Below are positions 1 through 9,502 of a DNA stretch of 64,000 nucleotides, piece after piece. Under the pieces are notes generated by a model. That model saw nothing but the letters and a program-made list of their open reading frames with translations. It searched no databases and was not told the DNA's origin. The stretch's first letter is position 1. Every line of letters starts with the position of its first letter. A program made the translations under genes and the position numbers. The DNA is from Flaviflexus salsibiostraticola (GTDB lineage Bacteria > Actinomycetota > Actinomycetes > Actinomycetales > Actinomycetaceae), in assembly GCF_003952265.1 (NCBI RefSeq), contig NZ_CP034438.1, positions 1,302,001 through 1,366,000 of the forward strand. The letters run 5' to 3'.

Positions 1-298
1 GGATGAGAACGTTCTTCAGCTCCTCGTCGAGCTCCGCGAATCTCTTCTCGAGCCCCGGCACCTCGGCCGCGAACAGCTCGCCGTCGTCCCCGCCGAGATC
101 GACGATCTCCTTCGCCTCCGCCAGATCGTCGCGCGCTGCGAGCCACTCGCGGTAGACGCGGATGACACGGCCGAGCTCCGCGTAGCGCCTCCCGAGCGAG
201 CGCAGCCTATCGGGGCTCGACAGGACTTCCGGCGTCGCCATCTGTCCTTCGATCTTCATGAATTCGGCGAGCATCTGCTCGGGGACTGACTGGCTCAT
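1..298 (-). CDS. prfA: Peptide chain release factor 1, N-terminal part (cut by window edge)
   Basis: Release factor 1 recognises UAA and UAG stop codons and triggers peptide release on the ribosome. About 99 N-terminal residues are visible, beginning MSQSVPEQMLAEFMKIEG and continuing into the helical, acidic N-terminal domain expected for RF1. The start ATG at 298 follows a good ribosome binding site (GAGGTGAGG). The gene lies downstream of rho and rpmE on the same strand, the usual actinobacterial order, which supports the assignment. The PxT anticodon-mimic and GGQ motifs lie outside the window, so the call rests on the N-terminal sequence and the synteny. Confidence 0.85.
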   Translation of the reverse strand, partial: MSQSVPEQMLAEFMKIEGQMATPEVLSSPDRLRSLGRRYAELGRVIRVYREWLAARDDLAEAKEIVDLGGDDGELFAAEVPGLEKRFAELDEELKNVLI

Positions 299-334
299 GG
301 GGGATCCTCACCTCGGTCTGGACAATACGGGAGA

Positions 335-359
335 GCGCCGGCGAGATACTCGCCGGCGC
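335..359 (-). terminator. Perfect 11-bp hairpin between rpmE and prfA
   Basis: An 11-bp perfect inverted repeat (GCGCCGGCGAG, 3-base loop) begins 13 bases past the rpmE stop. No T-run follows on the minus strand, so it is a U-less terminator, attenuator or mRNA-end stabiliser rather than a classical intrinsic terminator. It would separate rpmE from prfA expression. Confidence 0.55.
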
Positions 360-371
360 CCTATCGCAAAG

Positions 372-584
372 CTACTTCTTCCGCTTGCCGTAGCGTGCCT
401 CGAAGCGGGCGACGCGGCCACCGGTGTCCAGAATCTTCTGCTTGCCGGTGTAGAACGGGTGGCAGGCCGAGCAGACATCGGCGCGGATCTCGCCGGACTT
501 CACGGTCGACCGAGTGGTGAACTGATTGCCACAGGTGCAGGTGACCTCGGTGACAAAGTATTCAGGGTGGATTCCCTGCTTCAT
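372..584 (-). CDS. rpmE: 50S ribosomal protein bL31 (zinc-binding form)
   Basis: This 70-residue protein of the large ribosomal subunit begins [10 protein letters not shown], the typical bL31 start. Cysteines at 16, 18, 38 and 41 form the zinc ribbon of the C-plus form, so this is the zinc-containing paralogue, not the Zur-repressed zinc-free form. The start ATG at 584 is preceded by AAGGAG. The gene sits 148 bases after rho and is flanked by hairpins on both sides, so it is probably a separate transcription unit. A CATAAT hexamer at 686-691 (minus strand) is a possible -10, with no clear -35 box. Confidence 0.97.
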   Translation of the reverse strand: MKQGIHPEYFVTEVTCTCGNQFTTRSTVKSGEIRADVCSACHPFYTGKQKILDTGGRVARFEARYGKRKK

Positions 585-702
585 GAGATTTCTCCTTGGA
601 TCGTTGCCGCCCCGGGTCCAGCCCAGGCGTGTGACTGGAAGTCTCGCGCCGATGTGCAGACCGGTGAACCGGAAGCCGTCAGGTAATTATGGTGCTGGGT
701 GT

Positions 703-724
703 GCCCGCCCCGCAAGGGGCGGGC
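703..724 (-). terminator. GC-rich hairpin downstream of rho
   Basis: A perfect 9-bp stem (GCCCGCCCC / GGGGCGGGC) with a 4-base loop begins 8 bases past the rho stop codon. It lacks a following T-run. It probably ends or protects the rho transcript. Confidence 0.6.
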
Positions 725-732
725 CTGTGAGG

Positions 733-2685
733 CTACTCTCCAGCCTGCTGCATGTTCTTGGCGATCGTCATGAGGAATTCGCCATTCGATTCGGACTTGC
801 GGAGCCTGCCGAGCAGGAAGTCGGATGCCTCCTGGACCTCGAGCGTGCCGAGTGCGCGACGCAGCTGCCATACGATCTTGAGCTCCTCGGGGCTGAACAG
901 CAGCTCCTCGCGGCGCGTGCCGGAGGCGTTGATGTCGACGGCGGGGAAGATCCTGCGGTCGGCGAGCTGGCGGGAGAGCCGCAGCTCCATGTTGCCGGTG
1001 CCCTTGAACTCCTCGAAGATGACCTCGTCCATCTTCGACCCCGTCTCGACGAGCGCCGAGGCGAGGATCGTGAGGGATCCGCCGTTCTCGACGTTGCGGG
1101 CGGCGCCGAAGAAGCGCTTCGGCGGGTAGAGCGCGCCTGCGTCGACACCACCGGAGAGGATCCTGCCGGATGCGGGTGCCGCCAGGTTGTAGGCGCGGCT
1201 GAGGCGGGTGATCGAGTCGAGCAGGACGACAACATCCTGGCCGAGCTCGACGAGGCGCTTCGCACGCTCGATGGCGAGCTCCGCGACAACCGTGTGCTCG
1301 GAGGCGGGCCGGTCGAAGGTGGAGGCGATGACCTCACCCTTGACCATGCGCTGCATGTCGGTAACCTCCTCCGGGCGCTCATCGACGAGCACGACCATGA
1401 GGTGGACATCGGGGTTGTTGACCGCGATGGCGTTCGCCATCTGCTGCATGATCATCGTTTTGCCCGCCTTCGGGGGCGACACGATGAGGCCGCGCTGGCC
1501 CTTGCCGATCGGGGCGACGAGGTCGATGACTCGAGGAGTGATCGCCTTCGGCGACGTCTCCATGCGGAGCATCTCGTTCGGGTACAGCGGGGTCAGCTTG
1601 CCGAACTCGGGGCGCTGTGCCAGCTGCTCGAGGGTGAGTCCGTTGACGGAATCGATCTCGACGAGCGGGTTGTACTTGTGACGCTGGCGTGAACCGCCGC
1701 GTCCGCCGCCACCGCCGCCCGACGACTCGCCGAGGTCGCGCACGGCGCCGACGATCGCATCGCCGCGACGCAGCTTGTTGCGCTTGATGAGCGCCTGCGA
1801 GACGTAGGCGTCATTCGAGCCCGGCAGGTAGCCGGCAGTGCGCAGGTAGGCGTTGTTGCCGTCGATGTCGAGGATGCCGGCGACCTTGAGGAGGACGTCG
1901 CCGTCCTTCACCTGGTCGTTGTAGTCAGAATCGGAATCGTTCTGTCGCTGGCGATCGTTCCGGTTATCACCGCGGCTATCGCCCCGATTGTCGCGCTGTC
2001 GGCCATCGCGGCGGGCCGGGCGCTCACGGCGGCGGTCATTCCGCCTGCGCCGATTGTCGCCCTCATCCTCGCCGTCGCGGGAGGTGTCCTGGCGGCGGCT
2101 ATCCGCGGCCTCGCTGTCATCACGACGGGACTGACCCTCGCTCCGGCGCGAATCACCGCGCGAATCGTCACGGGAACGGGAGTCTCCGCGTGAATCGCTG
2201 TCGTCCTCGCGGCGGGATTCGCCCTCGCCGCGGCGTCCGCGCTCACGGCGATGGGATTCCTGTGCCTTGCGCGAGGCGGCCTCGCCGAGCGCCTCGAGGG
2301 CGGCCAGCTTGTCCTCCGGCAGTTCGTGGTCCTCCTCCGGCTCCTCGGCCTTCGCCGGGGTCGGCAGGTCGAGTTCGAGCTTCGGGGCGCGGTTGTTCTC
2401 CCTGCGTCCGCGGGGGCGGCGGCGGTCGGAGGAGCCCTCGGACTCGTCCGACGAGTCCTCGGCAGACTCCTTGGCCTCGGCCCTCTCCGGGCGCTGCGGC
2501 TGATCGGCGGGTGCGGAATCGGAGTCCGCGCCAGACGAGGAGCGGGCTTCGCGGATGGCGGTGATGTAGTCGTTGCGGCGGGCCTTGGAGTCAAGTGTGA
2601 GGCCCATGCCGGAGGCGAGCTCTTGAAGCTCACCGAGTCGCATTGCAGTCAGAGCTTTGCGGGGAGCGGTTGAAGTTTCGCTCAC
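733..2685 (-). CDS. rho: Transcription termination factor Rho with long charged insert
   Basis: Rho is a hexameric RNA helicase that terminates transcription. The 650-residue protein has an N-terminal helical Rho domain (about residues 8-48), then a roughly 200-residue insert (about 50-258) dominated by Arg, Asp, Glu, Ser and Gly with repeated RGDSR/RRDD patterns, then the cold-shock-like RNA-binding domain (about 259-355). That domain is interrupted near 320-332 by a Gly-rich run. The RecA-like ATPase follows, with Walker A SPPKAGKT (403-410) and the Walker B stretch VVVLLD (about 485-490). The insert is known from actinobacterial Rho and probably adds RNA affinity. The start is GTG at 2685 after a GAAGG binding site. 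The roughly 190-base upstream region holds no other gene. Confidence 0.98.
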   Translation of the reverse strand: MSETSTAPRKALTAMRLGELQELASGMGLTLDSKARRNDYITAIREARSSSGADSDSAPADQPQRPERAEAKESAEDSSDESEGSSDRRRPRGRRENNRAPKLELDLPTPAKAEEPEEDHELPEDKLAALEALGEAASRKAQESHRRERGRRGEGESRREDDSDSRGDSRSRDDSRGDSRRSEGQSRRDDSEAADSRRQDTSRDGEDEGDNRRRRNDRRRERPARRDGRQRDNRGDSRGDNRNDRQRQNDSDSDYNDQVKDGDVLLKVAGILDIDGNNAYLRTAGYLPGSNDAYVSQALIKRNKLRRGDAIVGAVRDLGESSGGGGGGRGGSRQRHKYNPLVEIDSVNGLTLEQLAQRPEFGKLTPLYPNEMLRMETSPKAITPRVIDLVAPIGKGQRGLIVSPPKAGKTMIMQQMANAIAVNNPDVHLMVVLVDERPEEVTDMQRMVKGEVIASTFDRPASEHTVVAELAIERAKRLVELGQDVVVLLDSITRLSRAYNLAAPASGRILSGGVDAGALYPPKRFFGAARNVENGGSLTILASALVETGSKMDEVIFEEFKGTGNMELRLSRQLADRRIFPAVDINASGTRREELLFSPEELKIVWQLRRALGTLEVQEASDFLLGRLRKSESNGEFLMTIAKNMQQAGE

Positions 2686-2878
2686 GAGGTTCCTTCCTCA
2701 GTACCCGCATGCACGCGGGGCGGGATGTCAAATGGTTCATCAGCGCAGACAGGGCGAGAAAATTGAGATCTGTCGCCCACACTGAGCGCTTCGAAATCAC
2801 CGTGCATGGGTATAGCCACATGTCACTGAAATTCGGTGATGCGCTCAGCCTACCAGGTCAAGACCCACCGTGGCATCT

Positions 2879-3769
2879 TCAGTCGACAATGTGGGCACCA
2901 CGGCCCAATCCCGGTGTTGACACTGCAAACCCGCGCGACTCGAGGATCCTGCACGTTTGGGGGTCCAGCTCGTCGAGCACGAGGATCGATGGACCCGCCC
3001 CCGAGACGACCGCCGGCCAGCCCGCCGCCCGCAGAGCGTCGAGAACCTCGGCCGTGGCGGGCATCGACGCGGAGCGATACTCCTGATGGAGGCGGTCGCG
3101 AGTCGCCTCGTAGAGCAGATCGAGGTTCTTCGCGAGCGCGTGGACGAGCAGTGCCGTCCGCGCCGCGTTGAAGGCCGCGTCGACATGCGGCACGGACACG
3201 GGCAGCGCCGCCCTGGCCGTTGCCGTTGAGAGGACCTCTCGGGGCACGAGCAGCGTCGTGCGCAGCTCCGGGTGGATGTCGAGGCTCGCGGCGTGGGACC
3301 TGCCGGACTCCGACCAGGCGATGACGGCGCCGCCGTACACCGCCGGGCCAGCGTTGTCGGGATGACCCTCGAACTCCGTCGCCAGCGTCAGCACCTCGGC
3401 CCTGCCGAACGCCTCCGGGCGACCGACGAAGCCGGCCGCCAGCGTGAGACCCGCGACGACGGCCGCCGCCGACGAGCCGAGCCCGCGCGACTGCGAGATG
3501 CTGTTCCTGCAGGTCATCCGCACGCCCGCGTTGGGCATGCCCGCGAACTCGAAGCCGCGCTGCATGGCGCGGACAATGAGATGGGAGTCGTCCGTGGGCA
3601 GCTCACCCTGGCCCTCGCCGAGGATCTCGACGGTCGACGACCCAGCGATGAGGGTCGCCTCAACCTCGTCGTAGATGCCGTGCGCCATGCCGAGGCAGTC
3701 GAAGCCCGGGCCGAGGTTGCCGGAGGTTGCGGGGACGCGCACGCGGAGGGTTTCGACGACTGGGCGCAT
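2879..3769 (-). CDS. thrB: Homoserine kinase
   Basis: ThrB phosphorylates homoserine with ATP in the cytoplasm, the step before threonine synthase. The 296-residue GHMP-family kinase begins [20 protein letters not shown] and carries the glycine-rich ATP loop GLGSSAAAVVAGL at about residues 96-108. Near the C-terminus it has the family motif SGAGPSIL. I chose the ATG at 3769 because it overlaps the thrC stop by one base (TAATG), showing translational coupling. A longer frame extends upstream into thrC but is not supported. It is the last gene of the hom-thrC-thrB unit. No terminator hairpin is obvious after it. Confidence 0.96.
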   Translation of the reverse strand: MRPVVETLRVRVPATSGNLGPGFDCLGMAHGIYDEVEATLIAGSSTVEILGEGQGELPTDDSHLIVRAMQRGFEFAGMPNAGVRMTCRNSISQSRGLGSSAAAVVAGLTLAAGFVGRPEAFGRAEVLTLATEFEGHPDNAGPAVYGGAVIAWSESGRSHAASLDIHPELRTTLLVPREVLSTATARAALPVSVPHVDAAFNAARTALLVHALAKNLDLLYEATRDRLHQEYRSASMPATAEVLDALRAAGWPAVVSGAGPSILVLDELDPQTCRILESRGFAVSTPGLGRGAHIVD

Positions 3770-4869
3770 TACAGCCCCAGCACGCGAACTGCCGCCTCGA
3801 GCGACGGAGCGATGACATCGGGATCGACGTCGCGGCCCGCGAGGGCGGTCGCCGTGTCCTTGAGGCCATTGCCGGTCACCGTGCACACGATCGTCGCACC
3901 CTCGGGTACGCCACCCGCCGCAGCGGTCTTGAGAAGACCCGCGACGGAGGCTGCGGAGGCCGGCTCGACGAAGACGCCGACCTCGGCGGCGAGGATTGCC
4001 TGCGCCTCGAGGATCTCCTCGTCCGTCACGCGGTCGATGAGACCCGCAGAGGAGTCCCTCGCCTCCTCCGCATACTTCCACGAGGCGGGGTTGCCGATGC
4101 GGATGGCGGTGGCGATGGTCTCGGGCGACTCGATCGGATGCCCGAGGACAAGCGGTGCGGAGTTCCAGGCCTGGAATCCCCACATCTGCGGCACCGACTC
4201 CGAGACGGGCTCCATGTGGAGCGCCGAGTCGTCGAAGCTCGCCAGCGTCGTCCGCCCCGCGTACTCGCTGTAGCCCATCCAGTACGCCGTGATGTTGCCG
4301 GCGTTGCCGACGGGAAGGATATGGATGTCGGGGGCCCGGCCGAGGGCATCGACGATCTCGAACGCGGCCGTCTTCTGTCCCTGGAGGCGGTAGGGGTTGA
4401 CGGAGTTGACGAGGTCAACCGGGTACGCCTCCGTCAGCTCGCGCGTGATCCGCAGGCAGTCGTCGAAGTTGCCGTCGACCGCGACGAGCCGGGCGCCGTG
4501 GACGATCGCTTGGGCGAGCTTGCCGGCCGCGATCTTGCCGGCGGGTAGGATGACGGCGCACTGGAGGCCCGCGGCGACGGCGTAGGCCGCCGCCGACGCG
4601 GAGGTGTTGCCCGTCGACGCACACGCGATGACCTCGGTGCCATCGGCCTTGACCTTCGACACGGCCGAGGTCATGCCGCGGTCCTTGAACGAGCCGGTCG
4701 GGTTCATGCCCTCGACCTTGACGTGGACTTCGGCGCCGACGCGCTCGGAGAGCCGGGGGGCCGGCACGAGCGGCGTCCCACCCTCATAGAGTGTGACGAC
4801 GGGATCCGTGTCGCCGAACGGGAGCCGATCGCGGTATTCCCGAATGATGCCCTGCCATTGGTGTGCCAT
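3769..4869 (-). CDS. thrC: Threonine synthase
   Basis: ThrC is a PLP enzyme converting O-phosphohomoserine to threonine. The 366-residue protein has the PLP lysine in [13 protein letters not shown] (Lys62) and the phosphate-binding GNAGN loop near residue 187, both typical of fold-type II enzymes. Its length matches the short actinobacterial form. The start ATG overlaps the hom stop by one base (TGATG), and its stop overlaps the thrB start by one base, so hom, thrC and thrB are translated as a coupled set. Confidence 0.97.
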   Translation of the reverse strand: MAHQWQGIIREYRDRLPFGDTDPVVTLYEGGTPLVPAPRLSERVGAEVHVKVEGMNPTGSFKDRGMTSAVSKVKADGTEVIACASTGNTSASAAAYAVAAGLQCAVILPAGKIAAGKLAQAIVHGARLVAVDGNFDDCLRITRELTEAYPVDLVNSVNPYRLQGQKTAAFEIVDALGRAPDIHILPVGNAGNITAYWMGYSEYAGRTTLASFDDSALHMEPVSESVPQMWGFQAWNSAPLVLGHPIESPETIATAIRIGNPASWKYAEEARDSSAGLIDRVTDEEILEAQAILAAEVGVFVEPASAASVAGLLKTAAAGGVPEGATIVCTVTGNGLKDTATALAGRDVDPDVIAPSLEAAVRVLGL

Positions 4870-6140
4870 CAGCTGCCCTCAACCCTCATGACCTGAAGAA
4901 CTTCCTTGACGTAATCGGCCGACGTGATCGCCGCCAGCGCCGCATCGACATCGGCCGTGCGGGCCTCGTGCGTCGTGACGGTGAGCCGCGCGCCGCCCTC
5001 CTCCTGCATCTGCCGCACCGCGGCGATCGAGACGCCGCTGTCGGCGAATGCACCCGACAGGCGCGTGAGCACGCCGGTGCGATCCTCGACTGCGAAATCG
5101 ATCCGGTAGGACGCGATCGAGTCCTCGCGGGCGAGGATCGGGAGGTCGGCGTATGTGAGCTCCCGGGGAGCCCGCCCGCCGTGGACGCGATGCGAGGCAC
5201 CCGCGACAACATCGGACAGGACCGCGGACGCGGTCGGGGCGCCGCCGGCACCGCGGCCGTAGAACATGAGGCGACCGGCGCCCGATGCCTCGATGACGAC
5301 CGAGTTGAAGGAGCCGCGCACCGCGGCGAGCGGATGGTCGTGCGGCACGAGCGTCGGCTCGACGGAGAGCTCGATGCCGGCGTCGCGGCGGCGGGCGATC
5401 GCGAGCAGCTTGATGGCGTAGCCGTCGCGCTTCGCGGCGGCGATATCCTCGGCGGTGATGGCGCGGATGCCGGTCGTCGGCACGTCCTCGATCGAGACCC
5501 GGGTGTGGAAGGCGAGGGACGCGAGGATCGCGATCTTCGCGGCGGCATCATGGCCGTCCACGTCCGCCGTCGGATCGGCCTCGGCAAAGCCGAGGTCCTG
5601 AGCCTTCTTCAGTGCCTCATCGAAGGACAGTCCAGCCGTCTCCATCTCGTCGAGGATGAAGTTCGTCGTGCCGTTGACGATGCCGAGCACGCTCTCAACC
5701 CGATCGCCCGCGAGCGACTCGCGCAGCCCGTAGACAACGGGAACAGCACCGGCGACAGCGGCCTCGTAGTAGACGTCGACGTCGGCCTCGGCGGCCGCCT
5801 CGTAGATCTCGGGGCCGTGCGCGGCGAGGAGCGCCTTGTTGCCGGTGACGACGGTCGCCCCTCCCCTGATCGCGTTGAGCACGTGCGTGCGGGCGGGCTC
5901 GATGCCGCCGATGAGCTCGATGACGATATCGGCGCCGGCCATGAGGCCGTCGACGTCGTCAGTCAGGAGGGAGCGGTCGATCGCGGGATCGCGGGGTGCG
6001 TCGAGATCACGGACGGCGATCCCGATCAGCTCGAGCGTGTCGCCGGCGCGTTCGGCGAAGTCGCCGTTCTGCTCCTGAAGCATCGTGGCAACGGCGGTGC
6101 CGACTGTCCCGCATCCCAGCAGGGCGATCTTGACTGACAT
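4869..6140 (-). CDS. hom: Homoserine dehydrogenase
   Basis: This enzyme reduces aspartate semialdehyde to homoserine, the branch point to threonine and methionine. The 423-residue protein starts [18 protein letters not shown], giving the Rossmann dinucleotide loop at residues 6-16. The catalytic domain follows (GNKALLA near residue 105, NGTTNFIL near 175), and a C-terminal ACT domain (about 345-420) is the usual site of threonine feedback control. The ATG at 6140 is preceded by GGAGG at good spacing. A 28-codon upstream extension lacks a binding site and was rejected. Only 26 bases separate it from lysA, so there is no room for a leader attenuator. Confidence 0.97.
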   Translation of the reverse strand: MSVKIALLGCGTVGTAVATMLQEQNGDFAERAGDTLELIGIAVRDLDAPRDPAIDRSLLTDDVDGLMAGADIVIELIGGIEPARTHVLNAIRGGATVVTGNKALLAAHGPEIYEAAAEADVDVYYEAAVAGAVPVVYGLRESLAGDRVESVLGIVNGTTNFILDEMETAGLSFDEALKKAQDLGFAEADPTADVDGHDAAAKIAILASLAFHTRVSIEDVPTTGIRAITAEDIAAAKRDGYAIKLLAIARRRDAGIELSVEPTLVPHDHPLAAVRGSFNSVVIEASGAGRLMFYGRGAGGAPTASAVLSDVVAGASHRVHGGRAPRELTYADLPILAREDSIASYRIDFAVEDRTGVLTRLSGAFADSGVSIAAVRQMQEEGGARLTVTTHEARTADVDAALAAITSADYVKEVLQVMRVEGS

Positions 6141-6166
6141 TGTTCCTCCAGCAGTTGGGTTCCGGA

Positions 6167-7507
6167 TCAGCGATCCGGGAAGATTCCTAGGATATCGTCC
6201 CAGGTTTCGGGTCGGACGAGCCACGATGTCCCCTGTTCGGACACGGCGAGCACTCCGGGCCTGCGGACCAGGTTGTAGTTCGAGGCCATCGACCTGCCGT
6301 AGGCACCGGTCGCGGCCACGAGCAGCAGGTCGCCGCGGCGCACGTCCGCCGGCAGTGCGACGTCCCGGACGACGATGTCGCCGGACTCGCAGTGCATCCC
6401 CACCACCCGTGAGGGCACATTGTCCGCGGAGGAGTCCCGCCCGAGCAGGGCCGTGTAGTCGGCGCCGTAGAGCGCCGGGCGGATGTTGTCGCTCATCCCG
6501 CCATCGACCGAGACGTAGCGGCGCACGCCGTCATCGGTCATGACATCCTTCGTTGCCCCGACCCGGTAGAGGGTCATGCCGGGAGGGCCGGAGATGGACC
6601 GACCGGGCTCGATCGACAGTCGGGGAACGGGAATACCCGCACGCTCGCAGGCGGTTTCGATGGCGGAGCGGATCCCCGCGATCATCTCCGCCTCCGTCGC
6701 CGGCTCCGGATCAAGGCCCGTGTACTGGATGCCGTACCCGCCGCCGAGGTCGACCTCGGGGACGTCGATGCCGATGCCGAACAGCTCGGCGGCGAAGTCG
6801 ATGACGGCCGAGGCTGCGGCCGCGAAACCCTCCGAGTCGAGGATCTGGCTGCCGATGTGGGAGTGGAGGCCGAGGAGCTCGAGGTGCGGGTTCTCGCTCA
6901 TCGCGACCGCAACCTCGCGGGCAGCGCCCGTCGCGAGCGACAGACCGAACTTCTGATCCTCGTGCGCGGTCGCGATGAAGTCATGCCCGCCCGCGTGGAC
7001 TCCTGTCGTCACCCGGACGAAGCACGGGGCCACCGTTCCCGTCTCCTCCGCGATCGCGGCGAGCTGATCGACCTCTCCGGGCGAGTCGATGACGATCCTG
7101 CCCACGCCGGACTCGAGAGCCAGTCGAAGCGTCGAATCGGACTTCGAGTTGCCGTGCAGCCCGATCCGCTCACCGGGGACACCGCCCGCGAGCGCGGTGC
7201 GAAGCTCCCCCTCGGAGGCCGTGTCGATCGACAGGCCCTCCTCGACCATCCATCGGGCGACGGTGGGGGTGAGGAAGGACTTGCCTGCGTAGTAGACGTC
7301 GCCGTCGCCGATCGCGCTCACCCAGGCTCGCGCCCGGTTCCGCATGTCGGCCTCATCGACGAGGTAGAGGGGCGTGCCCTCCTCCGCGAGAGCCGTCAGG
7401 CTGTGACCGGCGAGGTGAAGGTCACCGTCGACGCGTGTGAGGTTGGCGGGCCAGGGTCCGGCGCCCGGCTCGGGGGCAGGGACTGCGGCGAGGGGGGCAA
7501 AAGTCAT
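6167..7507 (-). CDS. lysA: Diaminopimelate decarboxylase
   Basis: LysA catalyses the last step of lysine synthesis, decarboxylating meso-diaminopimelate. The 446-residue fold-type III PLP enzyme shows the PLP lysine in YYAGKSF (Lys76), the HSHIGSQ motif, the glycine loop DLGGGYG, and the MHCESGD segment that supplies the catalytic cysteine from the partner subunit. The start codon directly abuts the argS stop with no spacer, and hom follows after 26 bases. This suggests one argS-lysA-hom-thrC-thrB transcript. Confidence 0.97.
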   Translation of the reverse strand: MTFAPLAAVPAPEPGAGPWPANLTRVDGDLHLAGHSLTALAEEGTPLYLVDEADMRNRARAWVSAIGDGDVYYAGKSFLTPTVARWMVEEGLSIDTASEGELRTALAGGVPGERIGLHGNSKSDSTLRLALESGVGRIVIDSPGEVDQLAAIAEETGTVAPCFVRVTTGVHAGGHDFIATAHEDQKFGLSLATGAAREVAVAMSENPHLELLGLHSHIGSQILDSEGFAAAASAVIDFAAELFGIGIDVPEVDLGGGYGIQYTGLDPEPATEAEMIAGIRSAIETACERAGIPVPRLSIEPGRSISGPPGMTLYRVGATKDVMTDDGVRRYVSVDGGMSDNIRPALYGADYTALLGRDSSADNVPSRVVGMHCESGDIVVRDVALPADVRRGDLLLVAATGAYGRSMASNYNLVRRPGVLAVSEQGTSWLVRPETWDDILGIFPDR

Positions 7508-9184
7508 CTACATCTTCTCCGGGGCTGAGACGCCGAGCAGCGTGAGGCCGTTGGCGAGGACACGGGTGGTGGCGTCGTTGAGCCACAGGCGGGCCCGGTG
7601 ACCGTCGGTCACCTCTTCATCCGACCGAGGCGTGACGCGGGTCTGGCCGTACCACGTGTGATACGAGGCGGCGAGCTCTTCGAGGTAGCGTGCGACGCGA
7701 TGGGGCTCGCGCAGATCAGCCGCCTGCGCGACGGCGTCGGGGAACTCGGCGAGAACGCCGAGGAGGGCGGAGTCGGCCGCATGGTCGAGGGCCGCCGGGT
7801 TGAAGTCGTCCCGCGTGACGCCGTGCTCGGCCGCATTGCGGGCGACGGAGCACGTGCGTGCGTGCGCGTACTGGACGTAGAACACAGGGTTCTCGTTCGT
7901 CCGGGACGCGAGCAGGTCGAGATCGAGTTCGAGCGTCGTGTCGACCGAGGATCGGACGAGCGCGTAGCGCGCCGCGTCGACGCCGACTGCGTCGACGAGA
8001 TCCTCGAGGGTGATGATGTTGCCGGCGCGCTTCGACATGCGGACGGGCTGCCCGTCCTTGACGAGGTTGACCATCTGGCCGATGAGCAGCTCGAGGTTCT
8101 CCCCCGGGCCGGCCGTATCGCCGAAGGCCCTCGCCATGGCGTACATGCGGCCGATGTAGCCGTGATGATCGGCGCCGAGCATGATGATGACGTGGTCCGC
8201 CCCGCGCTCGCGCTTGTCGAGGTAGTAGGCGACGTCACCGGCGAAGTAGGCTGCCTCGCCATCGGACTTGAAGACCACGCGGTCCTTGTCGTCGCCGAAG
8301 TCGGAGGTGCGGATCCACACCGCGCCATCACTGTCGTAGACATGGCCACGCTGCCGGAGCACGTCGACCGCACGCGTGACGGCACCCGACTTGTGAAGGG
8401 TGTCCTCGTGGTAGTAGACGTCGAACTCGACGCCGAAGTCGGCGAGCGCCCGCTTGATCTCGGAGAACATGATGTCGACACCGCGTGCGCGGAAGACCTC
8501 CTGCGCCTCGGCATCCGGCAGGGTGAGGGGATTGGGCTCACCCGCGGCGGCGCAGTCCTCGACGACCTTCGTCGCGACGTCGGTGATGTAGTCCCCGCCG
8601 TAGCCGTTGTCCGGCACCGCCTCGCCCTTGGCGCGGGCGAGGAGCGACTCGGAGAAGCGATCGATCTGCGCGCCGGCGTCGTTGAAGTAGTACTCGCGCG
8701 TCACGGTCGAGCCGGTCGCCTCGAGGAGGCGGGCGAGCGAGTCGCCGACGGCTGCCCAGCGGACGCCACCCAGGTGGATCGGGCCCGTCGGGTTCGCCGA
8801 GACGAACTCGAGGTTGACGGCGCCGGCCTGGGCATTGCTCCGGCCATACTCAGCACCTGCGGTGAGGATCGTCCGGGCGAGCTCGCCCGCGGCGCCCTTG
8901 GCGAGCCGGATGTTGATGAAGCCCGGGCCCGCGACGGAGGCGGAGTCGATGCCCTCCCTCGTCTCGAGGCGCTCGGCCAGGAGCGTCCCGAGATCGCGGG
9001 GGTTGGTGCCGGCCTTCTTGGCGAGCTGCATGGCGACGTTCGTGGCCCAATCGCCGTGATCACGGTTGCGCGGACGCTCGACCTTGACGGTGGGGAGCTC
9101 GTCCGCGGATAGTGCCACAGCACCATCCGCCGCTGCTTCCCGCAGGACGGAATCGATGAGAGCGCTGAGTTCTTCAGGAGTCAT
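7508..9184 (-). CDS. argS: Arginyl-tRNA synthetase
   Basis: ArgS charges tRNA-Arg. The 558-residue class I synthetase has the HIGH-type signature in [10 protein letters not shown] (about residue 135) and a degenerate KMSKS loop, MSKRAGN. It has the N-terminal additional domain (Arg-N) and a DALR-type C-terminal domain ending VSAPEKM. I placed the start at the ATG at 9184 rather than the in-frame GTG at 9190. A TAGACT hexamer ends exactly six bases before the ATG and abuts the GTG, so the mRNA is probably leaderless. It heads the lysine/threonine operon and lies divergent from a tRNA-Arg gene, its own substrate type. Confidence 0.96.
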   Translation of the reverse strand: MTPEELSALIDSVLREAAADGAVALSADELPTVKVERPRNRDHGDWATNVAMQLAKKAGTNPRDLGTLLAERLETREGIDSASVAGPGFINIRLAKGAAGELARTILTAGAEYGRSNAQAGAVNLEFVSANPTGPIHLGGVRWAAVGDSLARLLEATGSTVTREYYFNDAGAQIDRFSESLLARAKGEAVPDNGYGGDYITDVATKVVEDCAAAGEPNPLTLPDAEAQEVFRARGVDIMFSEIKRALADFGVEFDVYYHEDTLHKSGAVTRAVDVLRQRGHVYDSDGAVWIRTSDFGDDKDRVVFKSDGEAAYFAGDVAYYLDKRERGADHVIIMLGADHHGYIGRMYAMARAFGDTAGPGENLELLIGQMVNLVKDGQPVRMSKRAGNIITLEDLVDAVGVDAARYALVRSSVDTTLELDLDLLASRTNENPVFYVQYAHARTCSVARNAAEHGVTRDDFNPAALDHAADSALLGVLAEFPDAVAQAADLREPHRVARYLEELAASYHTWYGQTRVTPRSDEEVTDGHRARLWLNDATTRVLANGLTLLGVSAPEKM

Positions 9185-9196
9185 GGTCACAGTCTA
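9185..9196 (-). promoter_or_regulatory. Candidate leaderless promoter of argS (-10 TAGACT)
   Basis: The hexamer TAGACT (9191-9196, minus strand) is followed by six bases and then the argS ATG. A transcript starting about 7 bases after the -10 would begin at the start codon. No ribosome binding site is present. Confidence 0.55.
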
Positions 9197-9278
9197 GCGA
9201 CGTGCCGCAGTACCATATCGTCTCGAGGTGAAACTGTGGGACACCACGCCCTGCATTGAGGCTCACAGCCGCTCGATT

Positions 9279-9307
9279 CCGTCACACGCCTCCACGCCTG
9301 CTAAAGT
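9279..9307 (+). promoter_or_regulatory. Candidate promoter of tRNA-Arg
   Basis: TAAAGT (9302-9307) is a good -10 hexamer lying 10 bases before the mature tRNA 5' end. With a 17-base spacer the -35 position reads CCGTCA, a weak match. Position relative to the tRNA supports it. Confidence 0.5.
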
Positions 9308-9317
9308 TGGCAATTGC

Positions 9318-9393
9318 GCCCCGGTAGCTCAGGGGATAGAGCGTCTGCCTCCGGAGCAGAAGGTCGCAGGTTCGAATCCTGTCCGGGGCACCA
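9318..9393 (+). tRNA. tRNA-Arg (anticodon CCG)
   Basis: A complete cloverleaf is readable. The acceptor stem is GCCCCGG paired with CCGGGGC, the D arm contains TAGCTCAGGGGATAGAGC, the anticodon stem TCTGC/GCAGA encloses the loop CTCCGGA with anticodon CCG, and the T arm contains GGTTCGAATCC. The discriminator is A and the terminal CCA is encoded (9391-9393). It decodes CGG arginine codons. A perfect hairpin follows 7 bases later. Confidence 0.97.
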
Positions 9394-9400
9394 GCCCCAT

Positions 9401-9426
9401 GTAGGCCCGACTAATGTCGGGCCTAC
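9401..9426. terminator. Hairpin between tRNA-Arg and the converging glycerophosphodiesterase gene
   Basis: A perfect 11-bp stem (GTAGGCCCGAC) with a TAAT loop lies just after the tRNA and before the end of the converging minus-strand gene. It could end transcription from both sides. No T-run follows. Confidence 0.65.
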
Positions 9427-9502
9427 GGCGCATCTGCAGCAGATCGAACGCCGGCACACCCCTTCGCGGACGACATGCGCGTGACTGTGCTCGCCGCTTC
9501 TG

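Noticed and set aside
372..584. Zur-regulated zinc-free bL31 paralogue
   Set aside because: The four zinc-ligand cysteines are present.
6141..6166. Threonine attenuator or T-box upstream of hom
   Set aside because: Only 26 bases separate lysA and hom, too little for a leader peptide or T-box.
9318..9426. tRNA-Arg as an integration site for a mobile element
   Set aside because: No integrase, repeated tRNA 3' end or foreign-looking block follows; the repeat after the tRNA is a terminator-like hairpin.
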